A stretch of 42,879 nt of DNA. It comes from Sphingomicrobium sp. (GTDB lineage Bacteria > Pseudomonadota > Alphaproteobacteria > Sphingomonadales > Sphingomonadaceae). Each line of letters starts with the position of its first letter. Within the stretch, counting starts at the first letter, position 1. Positions 9,875-16,889 of this stretch are shown piece after piece. The translations under genes and the position numbers were made by a program. The stretch lies in the NCBI GenBank assembly GCA_025450755.1, contig JANWLR010000064.1, positions 1 through 42,879 on the forward strand, in the 5' to 3' direction. The notes beneath the pieces are model-generated. The model saw only the letters and a program-made list of their open reading frames with translations, was not told the DNA's origin and ran no database searches.

Positions 9875-10324
9875 CTACTTCTTGCCGGCGAGCGCCTGGC
9901 ACTCGATTTCCATCAGCGCTCCTGGCAACGCGAGCGCGGTCACGCCGATTGCGCTGCGCGCAGGAAGTTGGCCGGCTGGAAAATAGCCGACGTAGGCCTG
10001 GTTGAACGCCGGCCAGTTCTTCATGTCTGTGAGGAACACGGTACAGTGGAAGACATCACCGTAGCCGCCGCCGGCAGCCTTCAGGCTCGCACCGATGTCG
10101 TCCATCGCGGCTTTGGTCTGCGCCTCGATCCCGTCCGGCACCTTGCCGTCCGGCGCGCGGCCGATCACGCCGGAAAGGTAGAGCAAGTCGCCGACGCGCA
10201 CGGCTTTGGAAAATGGCGCGGGCATTCCATTAAAGGATGGCGCGGGATAGTGCTGAACGGGGGCGGCATGCCCCGCTCCCGAGGTGAGCAAAATTGCGCT
10301 CGCGATTGCGGCAATGACCTTCAT
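9875..10324 (-). CDS. RidA-family protein with a signal peptide
   Basis: A 149-residue RidA/YjgF-like protein. RidA enzymes hydrolyse reactive enamine/imine intermediates. The core is clear: FSKAVRVGDLLYLSGVIG, AQTKAAMDDIGASLKAAGG, DVFHCTVFLTDM, FPAGQLPARSAIGVTALALPGALMEIECQA, including the conserved Arg of the active site in LPARSAIG. Unlike the cytosolic archetype (about 128 residues) it has an N-terminal signal (MKVIAAIASAILLTSGAGHA), so it should be exported. I chose the ATG at 10324-10322 because it gives this signal and follows six Gs; the longer frame to 10438 runs into the SH3 gene. It lies 14 bases after the SH3 gene stop on the same strand, so co-transcription is likely. Confidence 0.88.
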   Translation of the reverse strand: MKVIAAIASAILLTSGAGHAAPVQHYPAPSFNGMPAPFSKAVRVGDLLYLSGVIGRAPDGKVPDGIEAQTKAAMDDIGASLKAAGGGYGDVFHCTVFLTDMKNWPAFNQAYVGYFPAGQLPARSAIGVTALALPGALMEIECQALAGKK

Positions 10325-10338
10325 TTCATCCCCCCAGT

Positions 10339-10872
10339 TTAGTCGACCACCTCGCCGCTGCTGACGCCCCAGATGTCCGACATGCGGATGTAGCCGCGCC
10401 TGTTGCCGACTTCGATCCGGCACCAGCCTTCGTCGCATTTGCTGATGCGTCCGACGACGCCGGGCTCGGCGCGCGCGCTGACCTTCGAATCGTCATACGC
10501 TCCGACGCGGATCGGCCGGGGCTGGCCAGGTTTGACGATCCCCGTGCGGCGGTCGCTCAGCATCGTCACCAGCATCCAGCCCTGTGCGCCGTCGGGGTCT
10601 TGGATGAGGCGCCAGTTCTCGTATTTCTTGAGGACGCGCACCGGCAGGTCGCGGCGCTGATAGAGCCAGACATTGGGATAATTCCGTCCCGGTCCGGTGT
10701 GGGTCATCGCCTGGCCGCTCGCAATCGAGGCCCAGTAGGGCGGCTGCTTCTCTTCCTGCGCGAAAGCGGAAGATGCCAGCAGCATGATCGTCATTCCCGC
10801 GAACGCGGGAACCCAATTCTTCCTTTTTCGCTGGACCGCCGCTTTCGCGGGGATGACGAAGAGGTGGTGCAC
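10339..10872 (-). CDS. Exported SH3-like protein whose 5' end lies in a palindromic repeat
   Basis: From a GTG at 10872-10870 the protein has 177 residues: a signal-like N-terminus (basic KRK, then WVPAFAGMTIMLLASSAFA, cut before QEEKQ) and two bacterial SH3-like domains, about residues 50-110 (ASGQAMTHTGPGRNYPN, WRLIQDPDGAQGWM) and 120-172 (SARAEPGVVGRISKCDEGWCRI, RGYIRMSDIWG). The GTG overlaps the stop of the nitronate monooxygenase gene (TAGTG). Residues about 6-28 are encoded by a dispersed palindrome (10789-10858). An ATG at 10794-10792, at the edge of the palindrome, is an alternative start but would leave a signal of only about 12 residues without a basic n-region. Likely periplasmic; ligand unknown. 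Confidence 0.8.
   Translation of the reverse strand: MHHLFVIPAKAAVQRKRKNWVPAFAGMTIMLLASSAFAQEEKQPPYWASIASGQAMTHTGPGRNYPNVWLYQRRDLPVRVLKKYENWRLIQDPDGAQGWMLVTMLSDRRTGIVKPGQPRPIRVGAYDDSKVSARAEPGVVGRISKCDEGWCRIEVGNRRGYIRMSDIWGVSSGEVVD
10789..10858. repeat. Dispersed palindromic element, type A (encodes VPAFAGMT)
   Basis: An imperfect inverted repeat: CGTCATTCCCGCGAACGCGG at 10789-10808 and, in reverse complement, CGTCATCCCCGCGAAAGCGG from 10839-10858 (18 of 20 matching), around a 30-base loop. Elements with these ends occur in many copies between genes in alphaproteobacterial genomes, and their translation yields the familiar VPAFAGMT. Only one copy is seen here. It lies inside the start region of the SH3 gene and stays open in that reading frame. 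Confidence 0.8.
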
Positions 10873-12278
10873 TACGCCCCCGTCAGAATCCGATCGACCA
10901 GCTGCTTCACCGTCGGGATGAAGCCGTTCGAATAAAATGGGTCGCTCCTGAAGCGAAAGGCCGAATGGCCGGCGAACATCAGATTATGCTCCACCGGACC
11001 GCCGTGAGCGATGTCCTGGAGCGTCTTTTGGATGCAGAAGCTGCGTGGGTCGGCAAGGCGGCCCGTCGAATTCTTCTCATTGTCCGCCCAGGAGGAAAAG
11101 GCGCACTGGGAAAGGCAGCCCATGCACTCGGCCTGGTCGGTGCGGATCTGTTTCTCTTCATCCGGCCGCACGAAGATGAGCGTGTCATCCGGCGTCTTCA
11201 TCGCATTGGTGTAGCCGCGCGCAAACCACTCGCGAGCGTGCGTCAGGTCGCCTTTGGTGACCCAAAAATTCTTCTTGGTGCCGACACCGACATCGAGCTG
11301 GAAATGGTGATCACCGATCGGCTCCTTGGTATAAGCGATCTGGCGCTCGCTTCGAGCCTCGAGGTTGCGAAGGAACGGATTGCGCACTGCGGACGAATAG
11401 AAGCCCGTCGGCGAGAAGCGGTGGAGCAGTACGTCGCCTTCCTCGAGGGTTAGCAGCCTCGCCTTCCACTCGGGCGGGATCGGGCTTTCCTGAGTCAGCA
11501 GCGGACGCGTTCCGAACTGGAAGACGATCTGGCCGAGCTCGGGATTGTCGATCCAGTGATCCCATTCGTCGAGGCGCCATACGCCGCCGGCCATGACGAT
11601 CGGAACGGTATCCGCGATCCCATTCTCGCGCATCGTGTCGCGGAGCGCCTTGACTCGCGGATATGGATCCTGCGGCTTGCGCGGGTCCTCAGCGTTGCTG
11701 AGGCCATTGTGGCCGCCGGCGAGCCACGGATCTTCGTAGACCACGGCAGCCAGCCATTCGGCCGCCTTGTGATAGGCACGTTTCCAGAGCGCGCTGAAAG
11801 CACGCGCCGAGCTAATGATCGGGAGGTAGCTGACCCCGTAGGATGCCGCGATTTCGCTCAGCTTGTAGGGCATTCCGGCGCCACAGGTCACGCCCGAGAC
11901 GAGGCCCTTGGTGCGCTCGAGGACTCCGTGAAGCACGCGCTGCGCCCCGCCCATCTCCCACAGCACGTTGATGTTGACCGCGCCCTTGCCGGACGCGATC
12001 TCATAGGCGCGATGGACCTGCGCAACGGCGCCGTCGATCGCATATTTGATCAGCTCTTCGTGGCGGTCGCGGCGGGTGAGCGCCTCATAGACCTGCGGGA
12101 TGATCCGGCCTTCCGCATCGTAGCTGTCGGCGTTGACCGCGGAGACCGTGCCGATCCCGCCCGCAGCAGCCCATGCACCGGAGCTCGCGTGATTGGTCGC
12201 GCTGACGCCCTTGCCGCCTTCGATCAGAGGCCAGACTTCGCGACCCGCGTAGAGGATGGGCTTGAGCCCCTTGAACAA
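10872..12278 (-). CDS. Nitronate monooxygenase / 2-nitropropane dioxygenase-like flavoprotein with a C-terminal Cys cluster
   Basis: A 468-residue FMN-dependent TIM-barrel protein of the nitronate monooxygenase family. Visible are the N-terminal VSATNHASSGAWAAAGGIGTVS, the flavin-binding VSGVTCGAGMP, the phosphate-binding end IVMAGGVWRLDEW, and GQIVFQFGTRPLL. It is longer than typical members (about 320-360). The extra C-terminal part holds AECMGCLSQCAFSSW and a later FCIQKTL, four cysteines that could bind a metal or iron-sulphur cluster. The start is a TTG at 12278-12276 preceded by GGGGAG. The last base of its stop codon is the first base of the GTG of the SH3 gene. Substrate unknown; enoyl reductase-like roles are possible. 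Confidence 0.88.
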   Translation of the reverse strand: MFKGLKPILYAGREVWPLIEGGKGVSATNHASSGAWAAAGGIGTVSAVNADSYDAEGRIIPQVYEALTRRDRHEELIKYAIDGAVAQVHRAYEIASGKGAVNINVLWEMGGAQRVLHGVLERTKGLVSGVTCGAGMPYKLSEIAASYGVSYLPIISSARAFSALWKRAYHKAAEWLAAVVYEDPWLAGGHNGLSNAEDPRKPQDPYPRVKALRDTMRENGIADTVPIVMAGGVWRLDEWDHWIDNPELGQIVFQFGTRPLLTQESPIPPEWKARLLTLEEGDVLLHRFSPTGFYSSAVRNPFLRNLEARSERQIAYTKEPIGDHHFQLDVGVGTKKNFWVTKGDLTHAREWFARGYTNAMKTPDDTLIFVRPDEEKQIRTDQAECMGCLSQCAFSSWADNEKNSTGRLADPRSFCIQKTLQDIAHGGPVEHNLMFAGHSAFRFRSDPFYSNGFIPTVKQLVDRILTGA

Positions 12279-12349
12279 GATTCGTCTCCCCGGCGCATCA
12301 TGCGCCTCGTCGCCCTGCTCCTATAGGGCGGGTTGGTTATCAATGCCCG

Positions 12350-12394
12350 AAAAAAGTTAAGCGGGACCTCGGTTGTTCCAAGGCCCCGCTTAAC
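12350..12394 (-). terminator. Rho-independent terminator of the glycine-zipper gene
   Basis: On the minus strand a stem with arms 12394-12380 and 12369-12356 (GTTAAGCGGG... against ...CCCGCTTAAC, about 13 pairs with one mismatch) is followed at once by six T (12355-12350). It lies 26 bases past the stop of the Tyr/Gly-repeat gene and before the start region of the nitronate monooxygenase gene, separating the two units. Confidence 0.85.
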
Positions 12395-12420
12395 GTTGAA
12401 GTCAGACGTGGATGTCTGGC

Positions 12421-12933
12421 TTAGTAGCAGTTGTCGCTGGCAGCTGCGCTACCCACGGCCGCGCCGAGAACGCCGCCGATGATCGCACCCGCGGCACCAT
12501 TATTGTGGCGGTACCGGCCGTATCGATAGCTGTAATGGCCATTATTGCTGACTGCGCTTCCGAGCGCTGCGCCGATCAGGCCACCGGCAACGGCGCCGGC
12601 CGCCTGATTGCCGCGGCAATAGCCATTGTAGCCGTAATAGCCGCCACCATAACCGTAGGCCGGGTAACCATAGCCATAGCTATAGGCTGGATAGCCATAG
12701 CTGTAGGCCGGGTAGCCATAGCCACCATAGCCATAGCTGGGGTAGCCGTAGCCGTACCCGTAGGGGCTGCCGACACCGATCGAGATCACGGTACGGCTGC
12801 GCGGATAAGCATATCCGTAGCTGCGGTCGCCGTAACCATAATAGCCGTGACGCCAGTGGTCTCGGGCGCTGGCTGCCGACGGAATGGCGATCAGGCTTGC
12901 CGCCGACAATGCGAGCATAGCTTTCTTGAACAT
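12421..12933 (-). CDS. Exported Tyr/Gly-repeat protein with two glycine-zipper segments
   Basis: A 170-residue protein. It has a signal peptide (MFKKAMLALSAASLIAIPSAASA), a central low-complexity region of YGYG, YPAY and YSYG repeats (about residues 30-110), and two C-terminal glycine-zipper segments, AAGAVAGGLIGAALGSAVS and GAAGAIIGGVLGAAVGSAA, separated by a Tyr/Arg/His-rich link. Two cysteines (YCRGN and the penultimate DNCY) may pair. The ATG at 12933-12931 follows GAGGAG; the frame upstream of it is not signal-like. Glycine-zipper segments commonly sit in or pack against membranes, so an outer-membrane or envelope-surface role is likely but unproven. A strong terminator follows. Confidence 0.85.
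   Translation of the reverse strand: MFKKAMLALSAASLIAIPSAASARDHWRHGYYGYGDRSYGYAYPRSRTVISIGVGSPYGYGYGYPSYGYGGYGYPAYSYGYPAYSYGYGYPAYGYGGGYYGYNGYCRGNQAAGAVAGGLIGAALGSAVSNNGHYSYRYGRYRHNNGAAGAIIGGVLGAAVGSAAASDNCY
12624..12760. repeat. Tandem in-gene repeats coding for YG/YPAYSYG units
   Basis: The stretch is built of imperfect direct repeats dominated by CATAGCC and GGGTAGCC/GGATAGCC on the plus strand, coding on the minus strand for YGYPAYSYG-like units. The coding phase is kept throughout. Unit lengths vary, which suggests expansion and contraction by slippage. Confidence 0.75.
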
Positions 12934-13074
12934 CGAAATACTCCTCGATTCGCGACCTGGCCGCAGGACTACTCGCGACCCTGTGTTAACCAAAATACGC
13001 TTGAGAAGCTGTCGTGGTTCTGAACGTTGCGGCCAGGAATCGATAAGCGTGCCTACAATCGGCTCGAGCGGCGT

Positions 13075-13926
13075 CTACGCCTGCTGGAACGAATAATCGA
13101 GGCCGATATCGACCGCCGGGGCGGACTGGGTGATCCGACCGACGGAGATGAAATCGACGCCGGTTTCGGCCAGAAAAGCGATGGTCTCGAGGGTCACGCC
13201 ACCGGATGCCTCGAGCGGAACTCGGCCGGACGCCACTCGAACTGCCTCGCGCAGTTGCGCGGGATCCATATTGTCGAGCAGCAGCCAGTCTGCGCCGGCG
13301 GCAAGCGCGGGCTCGATCTGGTCGATCCGGTCGACCTCGACTTGGACCTGAAGTCCGGTGTTCGCAGCTTTTGCGCGGCGCACGCCTTCCGCCACTCCGC
13401 CGCACACCGCAACGTGATTGTCCTTGATCAAGACGCCGTTATCGAGCCGCATCCGGTGGTTCTGCGCACCACCCATCCGCGCCGCGAACTTTTCGAGCAC
13501 GCGGAGGCCGGGAAGGGTCTTGCGTGTGTCGAGCAGAACCGTGCCCGTGCCGGAAATGGCGTCAGCATATTGCCGGGTCAGCGTGGCGACGCCGGAAAGA
13601 TGCTGGAGCGTGTTCAGCGCCGAGCGCTCCGCCGCAAGCATGGCGCGCGCATTGCCTGACAGGCGCATCAAAGTTGCCCCGTGCTCAACGCGGTCGCCAT
13701 CGCCGGAGAGCAGCTCGATTTCGACCTTGCGATCCAGCGCACGGAAGAACGCCGAAGCCACTTCGACCCCCGCAAGAACGAGCTGCTCGCGTGCGTTCAT
13801 TTGTGCAGTGAATCGCGCGTCTTCCGCTATCGTCGCGTTCGAGGTCACGTCGCCGCCGCTGCCAAGGTCTTCGGCAAGCACGCGCTGCACGAATTCAGCC
13901 AGGTCGAAATCGTCGGGAAGTGCCAT
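13075..13926 (-). CDS. nadC: Nicotinate-nucleotide pyrophosphorylase (quinolinate phosphoribosyltransferase)
   Basis: A 283-residue enzyme that makes nicotinate mononucleotide from quinolinate and PRPP in de novo NAD synthesis. The motifs are textbook: EDLGSGGDVTS near the N-terminus, AERSALNTLQHLSGVAT, LDTRKTLPGLRVLEKFA, GGAQNHRMRLDNGVLIKDNH, VEVDRIDQ, LLLDNMDP and EASGGVTLE, ending with SVGRITQSAP. The start is the ATG at 13926-13924. It is the last gene of the minus-strand run lemA-TPM-TPM-Nudix-phosphoesterase-nadC, 38 bases after the phosphoesterase stop. nadA and nadB are not in the window. Confidence 0.96.
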   Translation of the reverse strand: MALPDDFDLAEFVQRVLAEDLGSGGDVTSNATIAEDARFTAQMNAREQLVLAGVEVASAFFRALDRKVEIELLSGDGDRVEHGATLMRLSGNARAMLAAERSALNTLQHLSGVATLTRQYADAISGTGTVLLDTRKTLPGLRVLEKFAARMGGAQNHRMRLDNGVLIKDNHVAVCGGVAEGVRRAKAANTGLQVQVEVDRIDQIEPALAAGADWLLLDNMDPAQLREAVRVASGRVPLEASGGVTLETIAFLAETGVDFISVGRITQSAPAVDIGLDYSFQQA

Positions 13927-13964
13927 GCCCCGGCTCTAGGCGAACGCGGCCAGCCGAAACAAGG

Positions 13965-14798
13965 TCAGTGCGCTGGTTCGGCGGTCTGCCGCAGTTTCCA
14001 TTTGCCAGCTTGCCATTCGTAGCGGCTGGAGTCCTTCGCGCTGAAGCTGTCGTTGGTCCAGCCCCATATCGTGACCGTCACGCTGCCGCCGTCGACATCG
14101 ATCACGTTGAAGCTCTGTTGCTGCTCCCGAACGCGGGTCGAGGTTGCCGTTCCGGCCTGGACGACAAGCACTCCGCCGGCGCGCGTGACCAGGTCGCTCG
14201 AGTCCTGGCTCGATGCGTGATGATTGTGGCCTGCGAGCAATATATCGACGCCGGATTCCTCGACGGCGTCGAGCGCCATCTCGTGGCGACGGATCGGGCG
14301 TTCGAGCTCTCCACCGACCTCGAGCGCGAGGAGCGGGTGGTGCGTGACGAGCACTCGCACGGCTTTGCTCGGCGTGCGCGAAAAGGTCTCGCGGATGAAG
14401 TGAACCTGATCCTTGTTGATGCGCCCGTCCTTGAAGGTCAGCGAGCGCGCGGTGTTGATGCCGAGAACCGCGACACCGGGAAGCTCGATGAACGGGCACA
14501 GGCTTTCGTCGATGAAGCGGCGATAGCGCGCGAGCGGCGAGAGAAAACGGCGCAGCACATCATAGAGCGGAACGTCATGATTGCCGGGGACGCCGAGCAC
14601 TTCATGGCCGCGGTCGCGTAGCGTTTTGAGGAATTCGCAAGCCTCGCGGAACTGTTCGGTGCGCGCGCGCTGGGTGAAGTCGCCGCTGATCACGACGAGC
14701 TCCGGCTCCAATTCATCCGCCTTGCGCTCGACGGCCTCGACGAGGTCTTCGTCGTGCGCGCCGAAGTGGAGATCGGATAGATGCAGGATTCGAGTCAC
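13965..14798 (-). CDS. Calcineurin-like metallophosphoesterase
   Basis: A 277-residue cytosolic metallophosphoesterase with all five metal-binding blocks in order: DLHFG (residues 9-13), GDFTQ, GNHD, the THHP block and GHNHH. These bind two metals and hydrolyse phosphomono- or diesters; the layout resembles cyclic-nucleotide phosphodiesterases of the CpdA type, but substrate cannot be told. The start is a GTG (14798-14796, MTRILHLSD) with no clear ribosome-binding site, 32 bases after the Nudix stop, so expression probably depends on the upstream genes. The C-terminal 40 residues (VTVTIWGWTNDSF and beyond) form an extra beta segment. Confidence 0.9.
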   Translation of the reverse strand: MTRILHLSDLHFGAHDEDLVEAVERKADELEPELVVISGDFTQRARTEQFREACEFLKTLRDRGHEVLGVPGNHDVPLYDVLRRFLSPLARYRRFIDESLCPFIELPGVAVLGINTARSLTFKDGRINKDQVHFIRETFSRTPSKAVRVLVTHHPLLALEVGGELERPIRRHEMALDAVEESGVDILLAGHNHHASSQDSSDLVTRAGGVLVVQAGTATSTRVREQQQSFNVIDVDGGSVTVTIWGWTNDSFSAKDSSRYEWQAGKWKLRQTAEPAH

Positions 14799-14830
14799 TC
14801 GGATTGAACCGCGCGGCGCTCAACTTGTTT

Positions 14831-15346
14831 CTAGAAATTCAGGAAAAGCAGCAGCTTCGCATCGACGCCCAAGCCTTCGGCGCGCTTCTGCTCGATGAAA
14901 TTCGGGATCTCGGCGCGAGGTACCAGATGCACCTTGATATCCTCGTTCGCGTCACCGCCGCCATCACCGATCTTCCTGAGATCATGTGCGCGGACCAAAG
15001 TGAAGGCTTCGGACAGCATGCCCGGAGACGAGTAGAAGTCTCCCAGGCGCTCGATCCGCTCGGTGGTGAAACCGGTCTCTTCTTCGAGTTCCTTGACCGC
15101 CGTGGATTCGACGGTCGCTGCGGGATCATGATCGCCGACGAGCCCCGCCGGCAGCTCAACGCAGCGGCAGTCGGGCGGCACTCGAGGCTGTTCGACGAGG
15201 ATCACATTCCCGTCGATTTCGGCGAGGATCACGACTGCGCCGATATTATCGGTTCGGCTCGCATATTCCCAATTGGCGCGCTTGAACGCGCGCACATATT
15301 TCCCCCTCCACATGAGCTCGGGCGGCGGCAAGTCATCGAGGTTCAT
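14831..15346 (-). CDS. Nudix hydrolase (ADP-ribose pyrophosphatase type)
   Basis: A 171-residue Nudix protein. The box reads KELEEETGF preceded by an AGLVGDHDPAATVE stretch, so the REUXEEXGU core is present with Lys in place of Arg and the spacing to the first Gly slightly changed. The context VEQPRVPPDCRCVELPAGLVG and the following FYSSPGMLSEAFTLVRA are as in ADP-ribose pyrophosphatases. The ATG (15346-15344) shares ATGA with the stop of the TPM gene upstream, indicating coupling. Two genes away, nadC makes an NAD precursor, so a role in NAD/ADP-ribose turnover is plausible. Confidence 0.88.
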   Translation of the reverse strand: MNLDDLPPPELMWRGKYVRAFKRANWEYASRTDNIGAVVILAEIDGNVILVEQPRVPPDCRCVELPAGLVGDHDPAATVESTAVKELEEETGFTTERIERLGDFYSSPGMLSEAFTLVRAHDLRKIGDGGGDANEDIKVHLVPRAEIPNFIEQKRAEGLGVDAKLLLFLNF

Positions 15347-16014
15347 AGTTCGATCAGTTTGTCCGGTATCTCGTTCTGGTCGTCCGCCGAGCGGGGGAAA
15401 TGCTCGGCGAGCACCGCCCCAACGCGCTCGATCGCGGCAACGATCCCGTCACCGGGCCGCCCCTCGCGCACGTCCGAGATCAGCGCATGCATCGCTTCGC
15501 CCCATGCGTGCTCGTCGGTGAGCTTGTGAATGGCCTCATCGGCGACGATCTCGGCGCGGCGTTCGGCGAGCGACAAATAAATAAGGACGCCCGTCTTGCC
15601 GGCAGTCCGCCCGGCCGCGGCAGCCTGGAATATGGCAATCGCCCGCCTGCGAACGCGGCGGTGCTTGGTCGCTGGCGGCGTTAGCAGAAGGCGCAGCGGC
15701 ATCCATTTGAGGATCAATAAGGCGATGGTGAACTTCAGTGCCGCGAAGAACATCAAGAGCGTCAGCAGCTCGCTTTCGGTCGGATCGGGACTCCAGCCGC
15801 CGAACAGATGATTGTACCACCAGATGAGCGCCGTCGGGCTCCATGCGGCCCAGGCGAGAACCGCAAAGAGCGGAACGAGCGCCCAGTGAAGCGCGACATC
15901 GTGATAGGCGTCGCTGATCGGCGTCGCGACCGCGACGATTTCGCCGCTGGTGTTCGCCTCAGCCGCAGCGATCGCTGCCGAGACCTTCTCTCGGTCGGCG
16001 TCGGTGAGAGGCAT
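15343..16014 (-). CDS. TPM-domain membrane protein, second copy
   Basis: A 223-residue protein whose N-terminal (residues 1-45, DREKVSAAIAAAEANTSGEIVAVATPI) and C-terminal (TGVLIYLSLAERRAEIVADEAIHKL) parts match the TPM domain. The domain is split by a hydrophobic middle with two membrane segments (VALHWALVPLFAVLAWAAW and LLTLLMFFAALKFTIALLIL). The ATG at 16014-16012 overlaps the stop of the first TPM gene by one base (TGATG); the longer open frame to 16176 is a shadow of that gene. TPM proteins are linked to membrane protein quality control and photosystem repair in other groups; here the partner is LemA. Role unknown. Confidence 0.85.
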   Translation of the reverse strand: MPLTDADREKVSAAIAAAEANTSGEIVAVATPISDAYHDVALHWALVPLFAVLAWAAWSPTALIWWYNHLFGGWSPDPTESELLTLLMFFAALKFTIALLILKWMPLRLLLTPPATKHRRVRRRAIAIFQAAAAGRTAGKTGVLIYLSLAERRAEIVADEAIHKLTDEHAWGEAMHALISDVREGRPGDGIVAAIERVGAVLAEHFPRSADDQNEIPDKLIEL

Positions 16015-16889
16015 CACCACGAGCCGGAAGCTCCGCCGCCACCAAACGAGCCGCCGCCACCGGAAAAGCCGCCAAAGCCGCCACCGCCAAAGCCGCCGCC
16101 GCCGCCCCACGACGAGCCGCCGCCCCAGCCGCGCGACCGATTGCCAAGCGAGTTGAGGGCCCAGAGCGCCACCCATGGACTGATGCTGCCTCCGCGTGTG
16201 CGATAACGCCGTCCAAATCCGCGCCGGAGATGGGAAAGCGCGACAAAGCCGATCACCATCAGCCAGAACAAGACTGGCAGTGGATTGCCGCCCGAATGCT
16301 GCCGCCGCTGTTGCGACTGCTCTGCCGCGGCGATGTTCTTCTGGGCTTCCTCGGGGGACAAGGACATTTGCTTGATGATGCCGTCGGCGCCGGCCTCGAT
16401 GCCACCGCCAAAGTCGGGCGGATTCTGCTTGAAATGCGGAAGGATGGCCTCGCGGATGATCAGGCCTGACATCGCGTCGGTCAGATATGGCGTCGCGCCA
16501 TAGCCGACCTCGATGCGCACTTTATGCTCATTGGGCGCGACCAGGAGGATCACGCCATTGTCCTTGCCCTTTTGGCCGACGCCCCACGCGCGGCCCAAGC
16601 GGTAGCCGTAATCCTCGATCGGATAATTCTGCAGGCTGGGAACGGTGGCGACCACCAGCTGCGCGCCTTTTGAAGCCTCCAAGGCCGCCGACTTGCTGGT
16701 AAGATCCTGCACCTGCTCGGGGGTCAGGATATGCGCGTCGTCGACGACCCTGCCCGTAAGTTGTGGAAAGGTCTGCGCAGAAGCAGGCGTTGCGAAGAAC
16801 AGCAGAACCGTCATTGCGAGCGTAGAAAAGCAATCCAGAAAGCGCTTGATCGCCACGTCGCTCCGCTCCTCGCGATGATTCAATTTCAA
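16014..16889 (-). CDS. TPM-domain protein with glycine-rich tail (YgcG type), 5' end in a palindromic repeat
   Basis: Up to 291 residues: a signal peptide (AIKRFLDCFSTLAMTVLLFFATPASA, cut before QTFPQ), a TPM domain (about residues 40-180; GRVVDDAHILTPEQVQDL, DYGYRLGRAWGVGQKGKDNGVI, VRIEVGYGATPYLTDAMSG), one membrane segment (PVLFWLMVIGFVALSHL) and a Gly/Ser/Phe/Trp-rich tail ending GASGSW. The start is uncertain. A TTG at 16889 overlaps the LemA stop (TTGA). A GTG at 16856-16854 has GAGGAGCGGAG before it and gives a cleaner signal peptide; the ATG at 16814 leaves only a bare hydrophobic core. All lie within or next to a palindromic element (16811-16878). Confidence 0.87.
   Translation of the reverse strand: MKLNHREERSDVAIKRFLDCFSTLAMTVLLFFATPASAQTFPQLTGRVVDDAHILTPEQVQDLTSKSAALEASKGAQLVVATVPSLQNYPIEDYGYRLGRAWGVGQKGKDNGVILLVAPNEHKVRIEVGYGATPYLTDAMSGLIIREAILPHFKQNPPDFGGGIEAGADGIIKQMSLSPEEAQKNIAAAEQSQQRRQHSGGNPLPVLFWLMVIGFVALSHLRRGFGRRYRTRGGSISPWVALWALNSLGNRSRGWGGGSSWGGGGGFGGGGFGGFSGGGGSFGGGGASGSW
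16811..16878. repeat. Dispersed palindromic element, type B (encodes REERSDVAI...STLAMT)
   Basis: An imperfect inverted repeat with TCATTGCGAG at 16811-16820 and TCATCGCGAG in reverse complement from 16869-16878, plus weaker inner pairing (GCAATCCAG against GCGATCAAG). The element is the class known in alphaproteobacteria for translating as HREERSDVAI...DCF..LAMT. It differs in sequence from the type A element at 10789. It stays open in the frame of the TPM gene and supplies its first 25 or so codons. Confidence 0.75.

Noticed and set aside
12624-12760. Regular repeats that could suggest a CRISPR-like array
   Set aside because: Units are short, have no unique spacers and stay in one reading frame as YG codons.
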